A stretch of DNA of 64,000 nucleotides from Duganella sp. BuS-21 (lineage in GTDB: Bacteria; Pseudomonadota; Gammaproteobacteria; Burkholderiales; Burkholderiaceae_D). Each line of letters begins with the position of its first letter. Position 1 is the stretch's first letter. The DNA is taken from NCBI GenBank assembly GCA_041874725.1, contig CP097466.1, positions 5,518,001 to 5,582,000 of the forward strand, given 5' to 3'. The notes below the pieces were generated by a model. The model was given only the letters and a program-made list of their open reading frames with translations. It did no database searches and was not told the origin of the DNA. Below, piece after piece: positions 32,432-42,138 of the stretch. The position numbers and the translations under genes were made by a program.

Positions 32432-35038
32432 TTACAGCTTGAAGGTCAGGCCCAGGTTGAAGCGGCGGCCAAACTCCGTAACTTCCTGCTGCGCCGGAAT
32501 GTTAGCACTGGTGTAAACGGCTTTCTGGTTGGTCAGATTGTCGATGCCGAAGCGCAGTTGCAGGTTGGGCGTCAGCTGCTTGGACAGATTCAGCGTCAGG
32601 TAGGTCTCCGCTTCGTTCATGATCAGCTGACCGGCGCCCCAGGTCGGGTTACGCGCGAACTTGCTGTGGTAGTTGGCCGACAGGCGGGCTTCGTAGCCGG
32701 CTTTCTCGTACCACAGGGTGACGCCGCCGTTGTGCTTCATCAGGCCTTCGATCGGATACGGATCGTTGACCGGCGTCTGCTCCTTGATGTTGCTGGTGGT
32801 GTAGGAGTAGCTGCTGAAGATACCCAGGCCATCCCACGGTGCAGGCAGCGACGTGAAGGCTTGCTGGTACACCAGCTCCAGGCCGCGAATGTCGCCGCCG
32901 TCGCCGTTCACCGAACGGGTGATGGTGGCGTTGCGGCCATTGACCACGGTGGTGTCGCTTTCGATGGCGATGTAACGCGATACCTTTTTATAGAAGCCGC
33001 CAGCCGACAACAGCGAGCCTTTGCCGAAGTACCACTGGTAGGACAAATCAACCTGATTCGCCATCATCGGCTTCAGTTCCGGATTACCGGCGCTGCCGGT
33101 CACCGGCTGGCTGGTATCGGTGTTGACGCTCAGGTTGCGCGAGCTGCGCATTTCGTCCAGCGGTGCGCGCGACATGGCGCGGGCCACGCTGAAACGGACC
33201 TGGCGTTCCTGCGCTTCGTCCAGATTGAACACCAGGTTCAGGCTAGGCAGCACTTCGGTGTACGAAACGCCGCCTTCGGTGGCGCTAGGCGCCGCGCCGT
33301 TGATCGACTGCATGCCGTAGCCGGTTTGCTTGGTGCGCACCACGCGCAGGCCGACGTTACCACGATAGGCCTTGCCCAGCGCTTCGCCATCCAGGTCGCC
33401 CTGTACGTAGGCCGAGCTGCTGCGCTCCTTGACCTTCCAGCCTGCCAGCGCGTCGTTCTGCGTCTGCCAACCTTCCTGCGTCTGGCCGTACGGGTTGAAC
33501 GCGTTCGGGCCGAACGAGGAAGCAATGGTGCTGTTCCAGTCCTTCAGGCCGATGAAGGCCGGGTAGCCGTCGACGTTGATGGTCTCGTAGGCCGATGCCG
33601 GTATCGCCGATGTCGGTTGCAGGGTCCAGGTGGTCTGGTGATAGCTCTTGGTGCGGTCGGTCGCGCGCGCGCCGAACTTGATGCGGCTGACGATGCTGTT
33701 GTCGAGTTGACGCGAGGCGCTCAGGCTGGCCGCGTTCAACTTGTCTTTCACGTGGCCGTCGTTGTCGATGTACAGCGAAGGCGCGCCGAAACTGGACACC
33801 TTGCCGCTGTCGATGCCGTAGCTGTAGTTCTGCACTTCATCGCCAGGGAAGGACCAGGTGACCGGCACGTTGAAGGCGCTCTGGCGCAGGTCGCGCCATG
33901 CGCTGCCGCGACGGGCGTGCGACGACGACAGGTCGGCTTCGATCTTCCAGTCGCCGGCGTTGAACTTGCCGTTCAAGCCGCTGGCGGCCACGCTGGTGTC
34001 CTGCACGTAGACGAAATCGTTGTTGATCAGGGTAGCGTTGCTGATGGTGCCGCCGACCACGTAACCGTTGCGTACATCGAGCTTGCTATAGTTGGCCGAG
34101 TTGTAGCCGTCCCAGTTGCCGACGCCGTCCACCCAGTGCTGCAGGCCGCGTTCCTTGATCTTCGCTTCGGCGTAGTAGGTGTCGGCGGTGATCAGCACAT
34201 CGCTGTTCGGTTTCCATTCAACCTTGCCCAGCAGGCTGCCGCGCTTGTCCTTGCCGTTGCGCGCTTCGTCCTGGAAGCCCCATGGCAGCTTGTCTACTTT
34301 GCCATCGCCGGTCACGTCGACCGAGTTGGTTTCGTTGAAGCCCCAGTGGCGCTTGTTCTTCTGCACCGATGGCTGGTCCTGATAGCTGAAGGCCAGCGCC
34401 GCGCCCAGGGTCTTGTTCAGGAACTGGTCGACATACACGCCGCCGACGCGCGGTGCGGTTTTGTCGGCGCCCTGGATGTCCTTGGCCAGCGGGTAGTACA
34501 GCGCGTCAGCGCGCAGCACCATCTGACGGCCGTTGGTCTTCAGCGGCGACACGGTTTGCAGGTCGATGGTGGTGGCGATGCCGCCTTCCACGATATCGGC
34601 TTGCTGCGTCTTGTAGACGGTGGCGCCGCTCAGCGACTCCGATGGGAACTGCTCGAAACGCACGGCGCGGTTAGGCTCCGACGAAGCCAGTTCACGGCCG
34701 TTCAGGGTAGCGCCGATGAAGCGCGGCCCCATGCCGCGCGCGACGATCTGCGATGCGTTGCCGCGATCCAGGCCGGACGACAGGCCTGGCAAACGCGCCA
34801 ACGATTCGGCGATGGTGGTATCCGGCAGCTTGCCGATGTCTTCCGACGAAATGACTTCCACGATGCTGTTGGAGGCTTCTTTCGCCGCCAGTGCATTGCG
34901 TACCGAAGCACGGATACCGGTCACGTTCACTTGTTGAATATCGCCTGCTGCTGCAGCTTCCTGAGCAAAGGCTTCCTGGACCAACAGAGGGGTAGTAAAG
35001 AGCGTGGCGATCAGCCAGCTCATTTTTTTATGTTTCAT
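32432..35038 (-). CDS. TonB-dependent outer-membrane receptor, carbohydrate type (Xanthomonas-Caulobacter group)
   Basis: 868 aa with signal peptide (WLIATLFTTPLLVQEAFA). There is no separate TonB box I am sure of. The plug is characteristic: VNVTGIRASVRNALAAKEAS, VEVISSEDIGKLPDTTIAES, RGMGPRFIGATLNGRELAS. A 22-strand barrel follows, ending FGRRFNLGLTFKL. This subgroup (TIGR01782-like) typically imports oligosaccharides. With a GH2 galactosidase downstream and galactonate genes around it, galactosides are the likely cargo (inference). An ATAC-N7-GTAT box lies upstream. Confidence 0.93.
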   Translation of the reverse strand: MKHKKMSWLIATLFTTPLLVQEAFAQEAAAAGDIQQVNVTGIRASVRNALAAKEASNSIVEVISSEDIGKLPDTTIAESLARLPGLSSGLDRGNASQIVARGMGPRFIGATLNGRELASSEPNRAVRFEQFPSESLSGATVYKTQQADIVEGGIATTIDLQTVSPLKTNGRQMVLRADALYYPLAKDIQGADKTAPRVGGVYVDQFLNKTLGAALAFSYQDQPSVQKNKRHWGFNETNSVDVTGDGKVDKLPWGFQDEARNGKDKRGSLLGKVEWKPNSDVLITADTYYAEAKIKERGLQHWVDGVGNWDGYNSANYSKLDVRNGYVVGGTISNATLINNDFVYVQDTSVAASGLNGKFNAGDWKIEADLSSSHARRGSAWRDLRQSAFNVPVTWSFPGDEVQNYSYGIDSGKVSSFGAPSLYIDNDGHVKDKLNAASLSASRQLDNSIVSRIKFGARATDRTKSYHQTTWTLQPTSAIPASAYETINVDGYPAFIGLKDWNSTIASSFGPNAFNPYGQTQEGWQTQNDALAGWKVKERSSSAYVQGDLDGEALGKAYRGNVGLRVVRTKQTGYGMQSINGAAPSATEGGVSYTEVLPSLNLVFNLDEAQERQVRFSVARAMSRAPLDEMRSSRNLSVNTDTSQPVTGSAGNPELKPMMANQVDLSYQWYFGKGSLLSAGGFYKKVSRYIAIESDTTVVNGRNATITRSVNGDGGDIRGLELVYQQAFTSLPAPWDGLGIFSSYSYTTSNIKEQTPVNDPYPIEGLMKHNGGVTLWYEKAGYEARLSANYHSKFARNPTWGAGQLIMNEAETYLTLNLSKQLTPNLQLRFGIDNLTNQKAVYTSANIPAQQEVTEFGRRFNLGLTFKL

Positions 35039-35148
35039 TGTGCATCTCCAGTGTTTGTATTTGTCCCGTCTCTGGTGAAGATGTGGACGGATAACCGGAT
35101 GCTAACGAAACACGAATTTACAAACCAATAGCTATTTTAGTTTGCGCC

Positions 35149-35164
35149 ATACCAAGTTCGTATA
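35149..35164. promoter_or_regulatory. LysR-type box ATAC-N7-GTAT upstream of the TonB receptor
   Basis: ATACCAA-N4-GTATA at 35149-35164, in the 138-bp region between the LysR gene's stop and the receptor start. The identical pattern occurs at 52407-52422 upstream of dgoK. The dimensions match classical LysR recognition boxes. Confidence 0.5.
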
Positions 35165-35176
35165 TCAGACAAGATT

Positions 35177-36145
35177 TCAACTTTGCACAGGCGCGCGATA
35201 GTGAGGATAGATGCTGGCTGCGGCGTCGCGCAGCGCGATCAGCATGGCGTCGGCGCCAGGCGAGAGCTGGTGTCGCTTGCGCGTCACAATCCCGAAGGAA
35301 TCCATGCTGACGCCCAGGTCGAAGGGCAGCATCTTCAACAGGCCGGCGTCGAGATACGGCTGCACCGCTTCCGCCGGCAGCGCTACCACCATGTCGTTGT
35401 TGAGCAGGAGGCTAGCAACCACCGGCATGTCCAGCGTTTCGACGGTTTCGGCCGGCTGCTCCAAGCCATGCGAAAGAAACAACGCGGTCAGGCGGTCGCG
35501 CAGGATGGAGCCTGCGGGCGGCAGGATCCAGCACTGCTCCATCAAGTCTTCCAGCGTCAGGTCGCTGCGGCCCATCAGTGGATGGCTGGCGCGCGCGATC
35601 AGCAGATGCGGCTCGTCGGTCAGCGGTTCAAAATTCAATTCATCGGCCGCCTCGGTATCGAGAATGCGGCCCACCACCAGATCAAGCTCGCCGCTGCGCA
35701 GGCGCTCCACCAGCACTTTGCTGGTCGACATCGTCACCGCCACATGCACGCGCGCGTGGCGCCCCTTGAGCAGATTGATCGCCTTCGGCACCAGGCCGGT
35801 GGCCGGCGCCAGCACGGTGCCGATGCCCACACGGCCGCGCAGGCCGGACAGCAGCTCCATCACTTCCTGGTGCGCCGCGTCCATCTCCGCCAGCGCCGCG
35901 CCGGCGCGCCGGATCAGCACCTTGCCATACCAGGTCGGCGACACGCCGCGCGACAGACGCTCGAACAGCTGCACGCCCAGGGCGTGTTCCAGCTCGCCCA
36001 GTAATTTGGACGCACCGGGTTGCGTCAGGTTGGCTGCTTGCGCCGCGTGGGCGATCGAACCATGACGGCCGAGTTCAACCAGCAAGACCAGGTGACGGGT
36101 TTTCAGGTGGGAGCGTACAAAGCGGTCCGAGCGGGAGTCAGTCAT
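35177..36145 (-). CDS. LysR-family regulator of the galactoside/galactonate locus (GbpR-like)
   Basis: 322 aa. HTH: RHLVLLVELGRHGSIAHAAQ followed by AANLTQPGASKLLGELEHAL; effector domain from about residue 95 (GRVGIGTVLAPATGLVPKAI). This subfamily includes galactose-binding-protein regulators (GbpR) in other Proteobacteria. It lies immediately upstream of the receptor on the same strand, so it is transcribed towards it. A candidate regulator of the receptor, dgoD and dgoK units (inference). Confidence 0.88.
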   Translation of the reverse strand: MTDSRSDRFVRSHLKTRHLVLLVELGRHGSIAHAAQAANLTQPGASKLLGELEHALGVQLFERLSRGVSPTWYGKVLIRRAGAALAEMDAAHQEVMELLSGLRGRVGIGTVLAPATGLVPKAINLLKGRHARVHVAVTMSTSKVLVERLRSGELDLVVGRILDTEAADELNFEPLTDEPHLLIARASHPLMGRSDLTLEDLMEQCWILPPAGSILRDRLTALFLSHGLEQPAETVETLDMPVVASLLLNNDMVVALPAEAVQPYLDAGLLKMLPFDLGVSMDSFGIVTRKRHQLSPGADAMLIALRDAAASIYPHYRAPVQS

Positions 36146-36197
36146 ATAGATGAGTGGTTTGATCGCCCATCATAAAGGCGAGCCGTACCAGCGTCAA

Positions 36198-37127
36198 TCA
36201 CCGCACCACGCGGGACGCGCAGGTGGAAGCGCTCCCGCTGTCCTTGAACAGGCTGTCGGCCAGCCCCGGCGCCAAGCCGTTGAGCAGGTCCGGCGGCAGC
36301 CCGTACAGGCCGCCCTGCGCACCGAGCACCAGCAGTTGGTCGAGCCTACGGCCGCCGAACGCCACGCTGGCCGCCGGCTCGCGCGCCAGGGCGATCTGCT
36401 GCAGGACCTGGCCGTCGACGTCGTACTGCACCAGCACGCCGCCCTGCACACTCCACAGATTGCCCGCACTATCGAAGATGGCGGCGCCGGCGCCGGCGCC
36501 GCGCTCCATCAAATCTGAAAACGGTTTCACGCCGCTGACCTTGGCGCGTTCGGCGTCGTAGTCGCACTGCATGATGGTGCCGCGCGCGGCGTCGGCAAAC
36601 ACCATGCGGCGGCCGTCCGGGCTGAAGGCGATGCTGGCGGCGGTGACTACCGCGGGCAAGGCCAGCCGGCGCAGGCCGTAGCGCTGGGAATACTGGTAGA
36701 AGCTGCCGATGGGGCGCCGGTCTTGCGCCGTATTGGCGGTGCCGAAAACGAAATTGCCGTCGCGGTCGACGCAGCCGTCGCTGATGCTGGTGCGCGGTTC
36801 GGCGGCGTCGATGGTGATCAGCACTTGCGCCTGCAACGGCCGACTCGGCTGGCCCGGTGCCGGCAGCTCCACCATGCCCAGGCGCTTGCCGAGGCCCAGC
36901 AGAATCCGGCCGGAACTACAAAACGCCATCACGCGTGCGGTTTCCAACATTCGCAGCCCGCTTGGCATCGCCGGTGGCGCCGGCCAGGCGTAGAGTTGGC
37001 CGCCTATGGGATCTGGCCACCGCCAACATTGCCGTAAGGCATCCCAGCGCAGCGCGCAGCCTGCCTGCCCGACCCGCAACAACATGATGCCGGGCGTGGA
37101 AGCGACGGTGGTGCTGGTGGAATTCAT
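36198..37127 (-). CDS. SMP-30/gluconolactonase-fold protein lacking the canonical metal ligands
   Basis: 309 aa from ATG 37127 (GAGAA upstream); earlier in-frame ATGs reach into the REP element. The beta-propeller order of SMP-30 proteins can be followed: QAGCALRWDALRQCWRW where GEGPLW is normal, ISDGCVDRDGNFVFGT where NDG is normal, TAASIAFSPDGRRM where an Asn is normal, and GAGAAIFDSAGNLWSV where PDG is normal. By hand alignment to the paralogue at 49885-50766, all four active-site positions (Glu, two Asn, Asp) are substituted. It may be a binding or sensor protein instead of a lactonase. Confidence 0.75.
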   Translation of the reverse strand: MNSTSTTVASTPGIMLLRVGQAGCALRWDALRQCWRWPDPIGGQLYAWPAPPAMPSGLRMLETARVMAFCSSGRILLGLGKRLGMVELPAPGQPSRPLQAQVLITIDAAEPRTSISDGCVDRDGNFVFGTANTAQDRRPIGSFYQYSQRYGLRRLALPAVVTAASIAFSPDGRRMVFADAARGTIMQCDYDAERAKVSGVKPFSDLMERGAGAGAAIFDSAGNLWSVQGGVLVQYDVDGQVLQQIALAREPAASVAFGGRRLDQLLVLGAQGGLYGLPPDLLNGLAPGLADSLFKDSGSASTCASRVVR

Positions 37128-37214
37128 ACGGTTCTCGGAGACGATTTTTGACAGATCCCAGTCTAAGCGAGCGCCAACGGGCACAGCTATGAATAAACCG
37201 CGTCCATCCATGCC

Positions 37215-37340
37215 GATATCGGATAGCACAAGACCGTCATTCCCGCGCAGGCGGGAATCCATAGGGTGCCGACCATTTAACTCAATATGGGTTCCCGCCT
37301 ACGCGGGAACGACGCGGTTTAAGCTATCCGATAATGATAT
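37215..37340. repeat. Composite REP/REPIN-like element upstream of dgoD
   Basis: Two hairpins, ATTCCCGC-GCAG-GCGGGAAT (37239-37258) and GTTCCCGC-CTAC-GCGGGAAC (37291-37310), are bracketed by outer inverted repeats. These are ATCGGATAGC at 37218-37227 and GCTATCCGAT at 37323-37332. The whole 126-bp block is roughly self-complementary, like a small mobile palindrome. It occupies the divergent region between the SMP-30-like gene and dgoD. Confidence 0.7.
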
Positions 37341-37425
37341 GGGTCGTTACGAATTAATCATATTTCCTGTCTAACCACCCGCTTTAGACTGAGCGCTGTT
37401 CCGATCCATTCCCTGACCCGATCCT

Positions 37426-38574
37426 ATGAAAATCATCAAACTGACGACCTACCGTGTTCCACCGCGCTGGATGCTGCTCAAAATCGAAACCGATGAAGGC
37501 GTCGTCGGCTGGGGCGAGCCGGTCATCGAAGGCCGCGCCCGCACCGTGGAGACGGCCGTGCAGGAAATGGAGCCGTACCTGATCGGCCAGGACCCGGCCC
37601 GCATCAACGACCTGTGGCAGACCATGTACCGCGCCGGCTTCTATCGCGGCGGCGCCATCCTGATGAGCGCCATCGCCGGCATCGACCAGGCGCTGTGGGA
37701 CATCAAGGGCAAGGTACTGGGCAAGCCTGTGTACGAACTGCTGGGCGGCCTGGTGCGCGACCGCATGAAGATGTACAGCTGGGTGGGCGGCGATCGTCCG
37801 TCCGACATCATCGAACAAATCCGCACGCTGCAAAAAGGCGGCTTCGATACCTTCAAGATGAACGGCACCGAGGAACTCGGCATGCTGGACACGTCGGCCA
37901 AGGTCGATGAAGCGGTGCGCCGCGTGGCCGAGATCCGCGCAGCCTTCGGCACCACCATTGAATTCGGCCTGGACTTCCACGGCCGCGTGGCCGCGCCGAT
38001 GGCCAAGACCCTGCTGCGCGAACTGGAACAGTTCCGCCCACTGTTCGTGGAAGAACCGGTGCTGGCCGAGCAGGCCGAATACTACCCGCGCCTGGCCGAG
38101 ATGACCTCCATCCCGCTGGCGGCCGGTGAGCGCATGTACTCGCGCTTCGAATTCAAGAACGTGTTCGCGGCCGGTGGCCTGTCGATCGTGCAGCCAGACC
38201 TGTCGCACGCCGGCGGCATCACCGAGTGTTTGAAGATCGCCTCGATGGCCGAAGCCTACGACATCACACTGGCGCCGCATTGCCCGCTGGGACCTGTCGC
38301 ACTGGCGGCCTGCCTGGCGGTGGACTTCGTGTCGTACAACGCCGTGCTGCAGGAGCAGAGCATGGGCATCCACTACAACAAGGGCGGCGAGCTGCTGGAC
38401 TACGTGATCAACAAGGAAGACTTCAAGATCGTCGACGGCTACTGCAACCCGCTGCAGAAGCCAGGCCTGGGCGTGGAAGTGGACGAAGAGCGCGTCATCG
38501 AAGCGAGCAAGAATGCCCCTGACTGGCGCAATCCTGTATGGCGCCACGCCGACGGCAGCGTCGCCGAATGGTAA
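37426..38574 (+). CDS. dgoD: D-galactonate dehydratase
   Basis: 382 aa, exactly the E. coli DgoD length. Enolase-superfamily motifs: [33 protein letters not shown], metal ligands in [22 protein letters not shown] and [15 protein letters not shown], then [17 protein letters not shown] and the catalytic His in [11 protein letters not shown]. It dehydrates D-galactonate to 2-keto-3-deoxygalactonate. The 3' end overlaps the GH35 gene by 7 bp (ATGGTAA), so the two are coupled. Confidence 0.96.
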   Translation: MKIIKLTTYRVPPRWMLLKIETDEGVVGWGEPVIEGRARTVETAVQEMEPYLIGQDPARINDLWQTMYRAGFYRGGAILMSAIAGIDQALWDIKGKVLGKPVYELLGGLVRDRMKMYSWVGGDRPSDIIEQIRTLQKGGFDTFKMNGTEELGMLDTSAKVDEAVRRVAEIRAAFGTTIEFGLDFHGRVAAPMAKTLLRELEQFRPLFVEEPVLAEQAEYYPRLAEMTSIPLAAGERMYSRFEFKNVFAAGGLSIVQPDLSHAGGITECLKIASMAEAYDITLAPHCPLGPVALAACLAVDFVSYNAVLQEQSMGIHYNKGGELLDYVINKEDFKIVDGYCNPLQKPGLGVEVDEERVIEASKNAPDWRNPVWRHADGSVAEW

Positions 38575-41135
38575 GCGCGCGCCTTCGTACTTGCGCGGCG
38601 CTGGTCGCCGGCGCGTTCGCCTTCGCCGCCGGCGCAGCCACCTTATCGATCGACGCCAGCGCGCCCACCCCGGCGCCGCTGAAGGCCGCGCTGCGGCTCG
38701 GCAGCGCGGTCGCGCCCAACGGCGATACGCTGGGCGCCAATGCCCGCTACCTGACCCGCAACGGCGCCCCGTGGCTGCCGGTGATGGGCGAGTTCCACTA
38801 CAGCCGCACGCCGGCTGCGCAGTGGGACGCGGAGCTGCGCAAGATGAAGGCGGCCGGCATCGACATCGTTGCCAGCTACGTGATGTGGAATCACCACGAG
38901 GAACTGGCCGGCAAGTTTGACTGGTCCGGCAACCGCGACCTGCGCCGCTTCGTGCAGCTGGCCACCAAGGCCGGACTGGATGTGGTGGTGCGCGTGGGTC
39001 CGTGGGCGCACGCCGAAGTGCGCTACGGCGGCATTCCGGACTGGGTGGTCAACACCATGCCGACCCGCTCCAACGATCCGCAATACATGGCGCTGGTCGA
39101 GCGCCTGTACGCGCAGATCGGCCAGCAGATCAAGGGCCAGCTGTGGAAAGACGGCGGCCGCGTGATCGGCGTGCAGCTGGAAAATGAATACAACATCGAT
39201 GGTCCCGGCAAGGGCGCGGCGCACATCGCCGCGCTGAAGAAGCTGGCGCTGAAGTCAGGCATGGATGTGCCTTACTACACCGTCACCGGCTGGGACGGCA
39301 CGATTTATCCGACCGGCGAAGTGACGCCGGTGTTCGGCGGTTATCCCGACGAGCCTTGGGGCGTGAGCACGAAAGAACTGCCGCCGAAAGAAACCTACGC
39401 CTTCCGCTTCGACACCCGCGTCAGCGGCGACCTCGGTGCGCAGACCGCCGCGCATGCGCCGGGCACCGCAGAAACCGACAAGGATGTCACGCCTTTCCTC
39501 GGCGCCGAATATGGCGCGGGCTTACCGGCCATGTATCGCCGCCGCACGGTGCTATCTGCCGACGATATCGCTTCCATGCTGCCGGTGCAGCTGGGTTCCG
39601 GCGTGAACCTGATGGGCTATTACATGTTCCACGGCGGCCGCAATCCGCTGAGCCTAGGCGGCAGCGGCCTGGAGGAAAGCACGCTCAGTGGCGGCTACAA
39701 CGACACCACCATGATCAGCTACGACTTCCAGGCGCCGCTCGGCCCGGACGGCCAGCAGCGCAAGGTGCTGGAGAAGCTGCGTCCCTTCCATTTGTTCCTG
39801 CACGATTTCGGTTCGCGCCTGGCGCCGATGACGGTGCGCAAGCCGGACGTTTCGCCGGCCAAGCCGGATGACCTGGCGACTGCGCGCTTTGCCGTGCGCA
39901 GCGAGGGCGATCGCGGCTTCCTGTTCGTGAACAACCATGTGCGCCAGTATCCGATGGCGGCGCAGAAGGGCACGCAGTTTGCGGTCAAGCTGCAAGGCCA
40001 GAGCATTACGCTGCCGAGCAAGCCGGTGGACATCGCCGACAGCGCTTACTTCATCTGGCCGCTGAACCTGGACCTCGACGGCACCAATCTGCACTATGCC
40101 ACCGCCCAGCCATTGACGTTGCTGGACCAGGGCAAGGCAGGCGTGGTGGCGGTGTTCGCCGCCGGCGCCGGCGTGCCGGTGGAGTTGTCGTTCGACGTTT
40201 CGGCGCAGGTCAGCGCACCGGGCGCGCAGATCACCACGGCGGCTGGCAAGACGTTGGTGACCGGCGTGCAGCCTGGCGCCGGCGCGGCACTGACCGTGCA
40301 GCGCGCGGGCAAGCGTCCGCTGACCATCGTCGTGCTGACGGCTGAACAATCGCAGCAACTCAGCGTGGTTCAACTGGCCGGCCAGCGCCGTCTGCTGCTG
40401 AGCGCCGAGCAAGCCTACGTGGCCGACAACGCGCTGCAACTGCGCTCCGTCGGCGACAGCACCTTCCGTTTCGCCGTCTACCCGGCGCTGAGCACCGCAC
40501 CGAAAGCCACTACCACCGGCGCGGCGTGGACGGCCGCCGGCAAGACCACCGCCTCACTTGCCGCCGCAGCGGTGCCGAGCAACGCGGGCGCTGCTGCGGC
40601 GCCGAACGCGCAAGCGGCCACGGTCGCCATCCGCGCGGCCGGCAACGACGGCATCTTCCAAGCCTTCGAAGCCGTCCTGCCAAGTCACGACGTCAAAGCC
40701 ACCGTCACGCAAACGCGCAACGCCCAGCAGGCCGCGCCTATCGTGATCGGCGGCACCGCCAAGGCGGCCATCCAGCCGCTGCCGGAGAACTTCAAAGCCG
40801 CCGCCGCATGGCAGATCAACGTCCCGCGCGAGCAGCTGAAAGGCCTGGACGACGCCCTGCTGCAAATCGACTTCGTCGGCGACATCGGCCGCCTGTACGC
40901 CGGCACCAGCATGCTGGACGACTGGTACTACAGCGGCTACCAATGGCAGATCGGCCTGCGCCAGCAAGCCGCCCTGCTCGACCAGCCGTTGACCGTCGCC
41001 GTGCTGCCGCTGCGCGCCGACGCCCCGATCTACCTGCCCAAAGAGGCACGCCCCGACTTCGGCGGCGAGAGCCAGATCGCTACCGTGCGCGGTGTCACCG
41101 TGATTCCGGTATATCAGTTACGTATCACCCCATAA
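38568..41135 (+). CDS. Secreted GH35 beta-galactosidase
   Basis: 855 aa from ATG 38568, which overlaps the dgoD stop. Signal peptide in [22 protein letters not shown]35 catalytic barrel: [30 protein letters not shown], acid/base Glu in [15 protein letters not shown], nucleophile Glu in [11 protein letters not shown]. Beta-sandwich domains follow, with a C-terminal jelly roll ([20 protein letters not shown]). It releases beta-galactose from polysaccharide or lactose-like substrates outside the cytoplasm. It is coupled to dgoD and 31 bp ahead of araF. Confidence 0.93.
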   Translation: MVSARLRTCAALVAGAFAFAAGAATLSIDASAPTPAPLKAALRLGSAVAPNGDTLGANARYLTRNGAPWLPVMGEFHYSRTPAAQWDAELRKMKAAGIDIVASYVMWNHHEELAGKFDWSGNRDLRRFVQLATKAGLDVVVRVGPWAHAEVRYGGIPDWVVNTMPTRSNDPQYMALVERLYAQIGQQIKGQLWKDGGRVIGVQLENEYNIDGPGKGAAHIAALKKLALKSGMDVPYYTVTGWDGTIYPTGEVTPVFGGYPDEPWGVSTKELPPKETYAFRFDTRVSGDLGAQTAAHAPGTAETDKDVTPFLGAEYGAGLPAMYRRRTVLSADDIASMLPVQLGSGVNLMGYYMFHGGRNPLSLGGSGLEESTLSGGYNDTTMISYDFQAPLGPDGQQRKVLEKLRPFHLFLHDFGSRLAPMTVRKPDVSPAKPDDLATARFAVRSEGDRGFLFVNNHVRQYPMAAQKGTQFAVKLQGQSITLPSKPVDIADSAYFIWPLNLDLDGTNLHYATAQPLTLLDQGKAGVVAVFAAGAGVPVELSFDVSAQVSAPGAQITTAAGKTLVTGVQPGAGAALTVQRAGKRPLTIVVLTAEQSQQLSVVQLAGQRRLLLSAEQAYVADNALQLRSVGDSTFRFAVYPALSTAPKATTTGAAWTAAGKTTASLAAAAVPSNAGAAAAPNAQAATVAIRAAGNDGIFQAFEAVLPSHDVKATVTQTRNAQQAAPIVIGGTAKAAIQPLPENFKAAAAWQINVPREQLKGLDDALLQIDFVGDIGRLYAGTSMLDDWYYSGYQWQIGLRQQAALLDQPLTVAVLPLRADAPIYLPKEARPDFGGESQIATVRGVTVIPVYQLRITP

Positions 41136-41166
41136 AATAATATGCATAACAAACTGGAGACTCAAC

Positions 41167-42138
41167 ATGAAACGTACTTTGCTGGCAGTTGCGGCGCTTT
41201 GCGCCGCAACCTTCGCTCAAGCCGCTGACCCGGTAAAAATCGGCTTCCTCGTTAAACAGGCAGAGGAGCCGTGGTTTCAGGATGAATGGCGCTACGCCGA
41301 GGTAGCCGCCAAGGAAAAAGGGTTCACGCTAGTGAAGATCGGCATTCCCAATGGTGAAAAAACCATGGCCGCCATCGACAACCTGGCCGCGCAAAAAGCG
41401 CAGGGCTTCGTGATCTGCGCGCCGGACGTCAAGCTGGGCAAAGCGATTGAACGCGCCGCCAAGCGCAACAATCTCAAAGTCGTCTCGGTCGACGACCGCC
41501 TGGTCGACGGTAGCGGCAAGCCGATCGAATCGATCCCGCACATGGGCATCTCCGGCTACCAGATCGGCAAGCAGGTCGGCGAAGGCATCATCGCCGAGAT
41601 CAAGGCCCGCAAATGGAATATGGCCGAAGTCGGCGCCATCCGCGTCGCCTACGACCAGCTGCCGACTGGTAAGGAACGCACCGCCGGCGCGGTCGATGCG
41701 CTCAAGGCCGGCGGCTTCCCGGCGGCGAACATTATCGATGCGCCGCAAGCCAAGACCGACACCGAGAACGCCTTCAACGCCGCCAATATCGCGCTGACCA
41801 AGAACGCCAAGTTCAAGCACTGGGTGGCCGTGGGCCTGAACGATGAGGCGGTGCTGGGCGCGGTGCGCGCGGCCGAAGGCCGTGGCATCAAGGCCGACAA
41901 CATGGTCGGCATCGGCATCGGCGGCGCCAAGGCGGCCGAGAATGAATTGAACAAGCCGCAGCCGACCGGCTTCTTTGGCACGGTCATGATCAGCGCCAAG
42001 GAACACGGCTACCAGACCGCCGTCAACCTGGTCAACTGGATCAACGGCAAAGCCACGCCGCCGGCGGAAGTGCTCACGAAAGGTATGTTGATGACCCGCG
42101 CCAATCAGGCCGAGGTCCGCAAAGCGATGGGGCAGTAA
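41167..42138 (+). CDS. araF: Sugar ABC transporter substrate-binding protein, AraF type (L-arabinose/D-galactose)
   Basis: 323 aa with signal peptide ([20 protein letters not shown]). Sequence matches the AraF group: [80 protein letters not shown]. The AraF pocket binds L-arabinose and also D-galactose, so in this galactose-centred operon galactose is a plausible cargo. Stop overlaps the araG start by one base (TAATG). Confidence 0.9.
   Translation: MKRTLLAVAALCAATFAQAADPVKIGFLVKQAEEPWFQDEWRYAEVAAKEKGFTLVKIGIPNGEKTMAAIDNLAAQKAQGFVICAPDVKLGKAIERAAKRNNLKVVSVDDRLVDGSGKPIESIPHMGISGYQIGKQVGEGIIAEIKARKWNMAEVGAIRVAYDQLPTGKERTAGAVDALKAGGFPAANIIDAPQAKTDTENAFNAANIALTKNAKFKHWVAVGLNDEAVLGAVRAAEGRGIKADNMVGIGIGGAKAAENELNKPQPTGFFGTVMISAKEHGYQTAVNLVNWINGKATPPAEVLTKGMLMTRANQAEVRKAMGQ

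Noticed and set aside
29547..35131. Two long plus-strand frames (950 and 904 codons) opposite the GH2 gene and the TonB receptor
   Set aside because: Both are antisense shadows; the minus-strand proteins have signal peptides and complete catalytic or barrel motifs.
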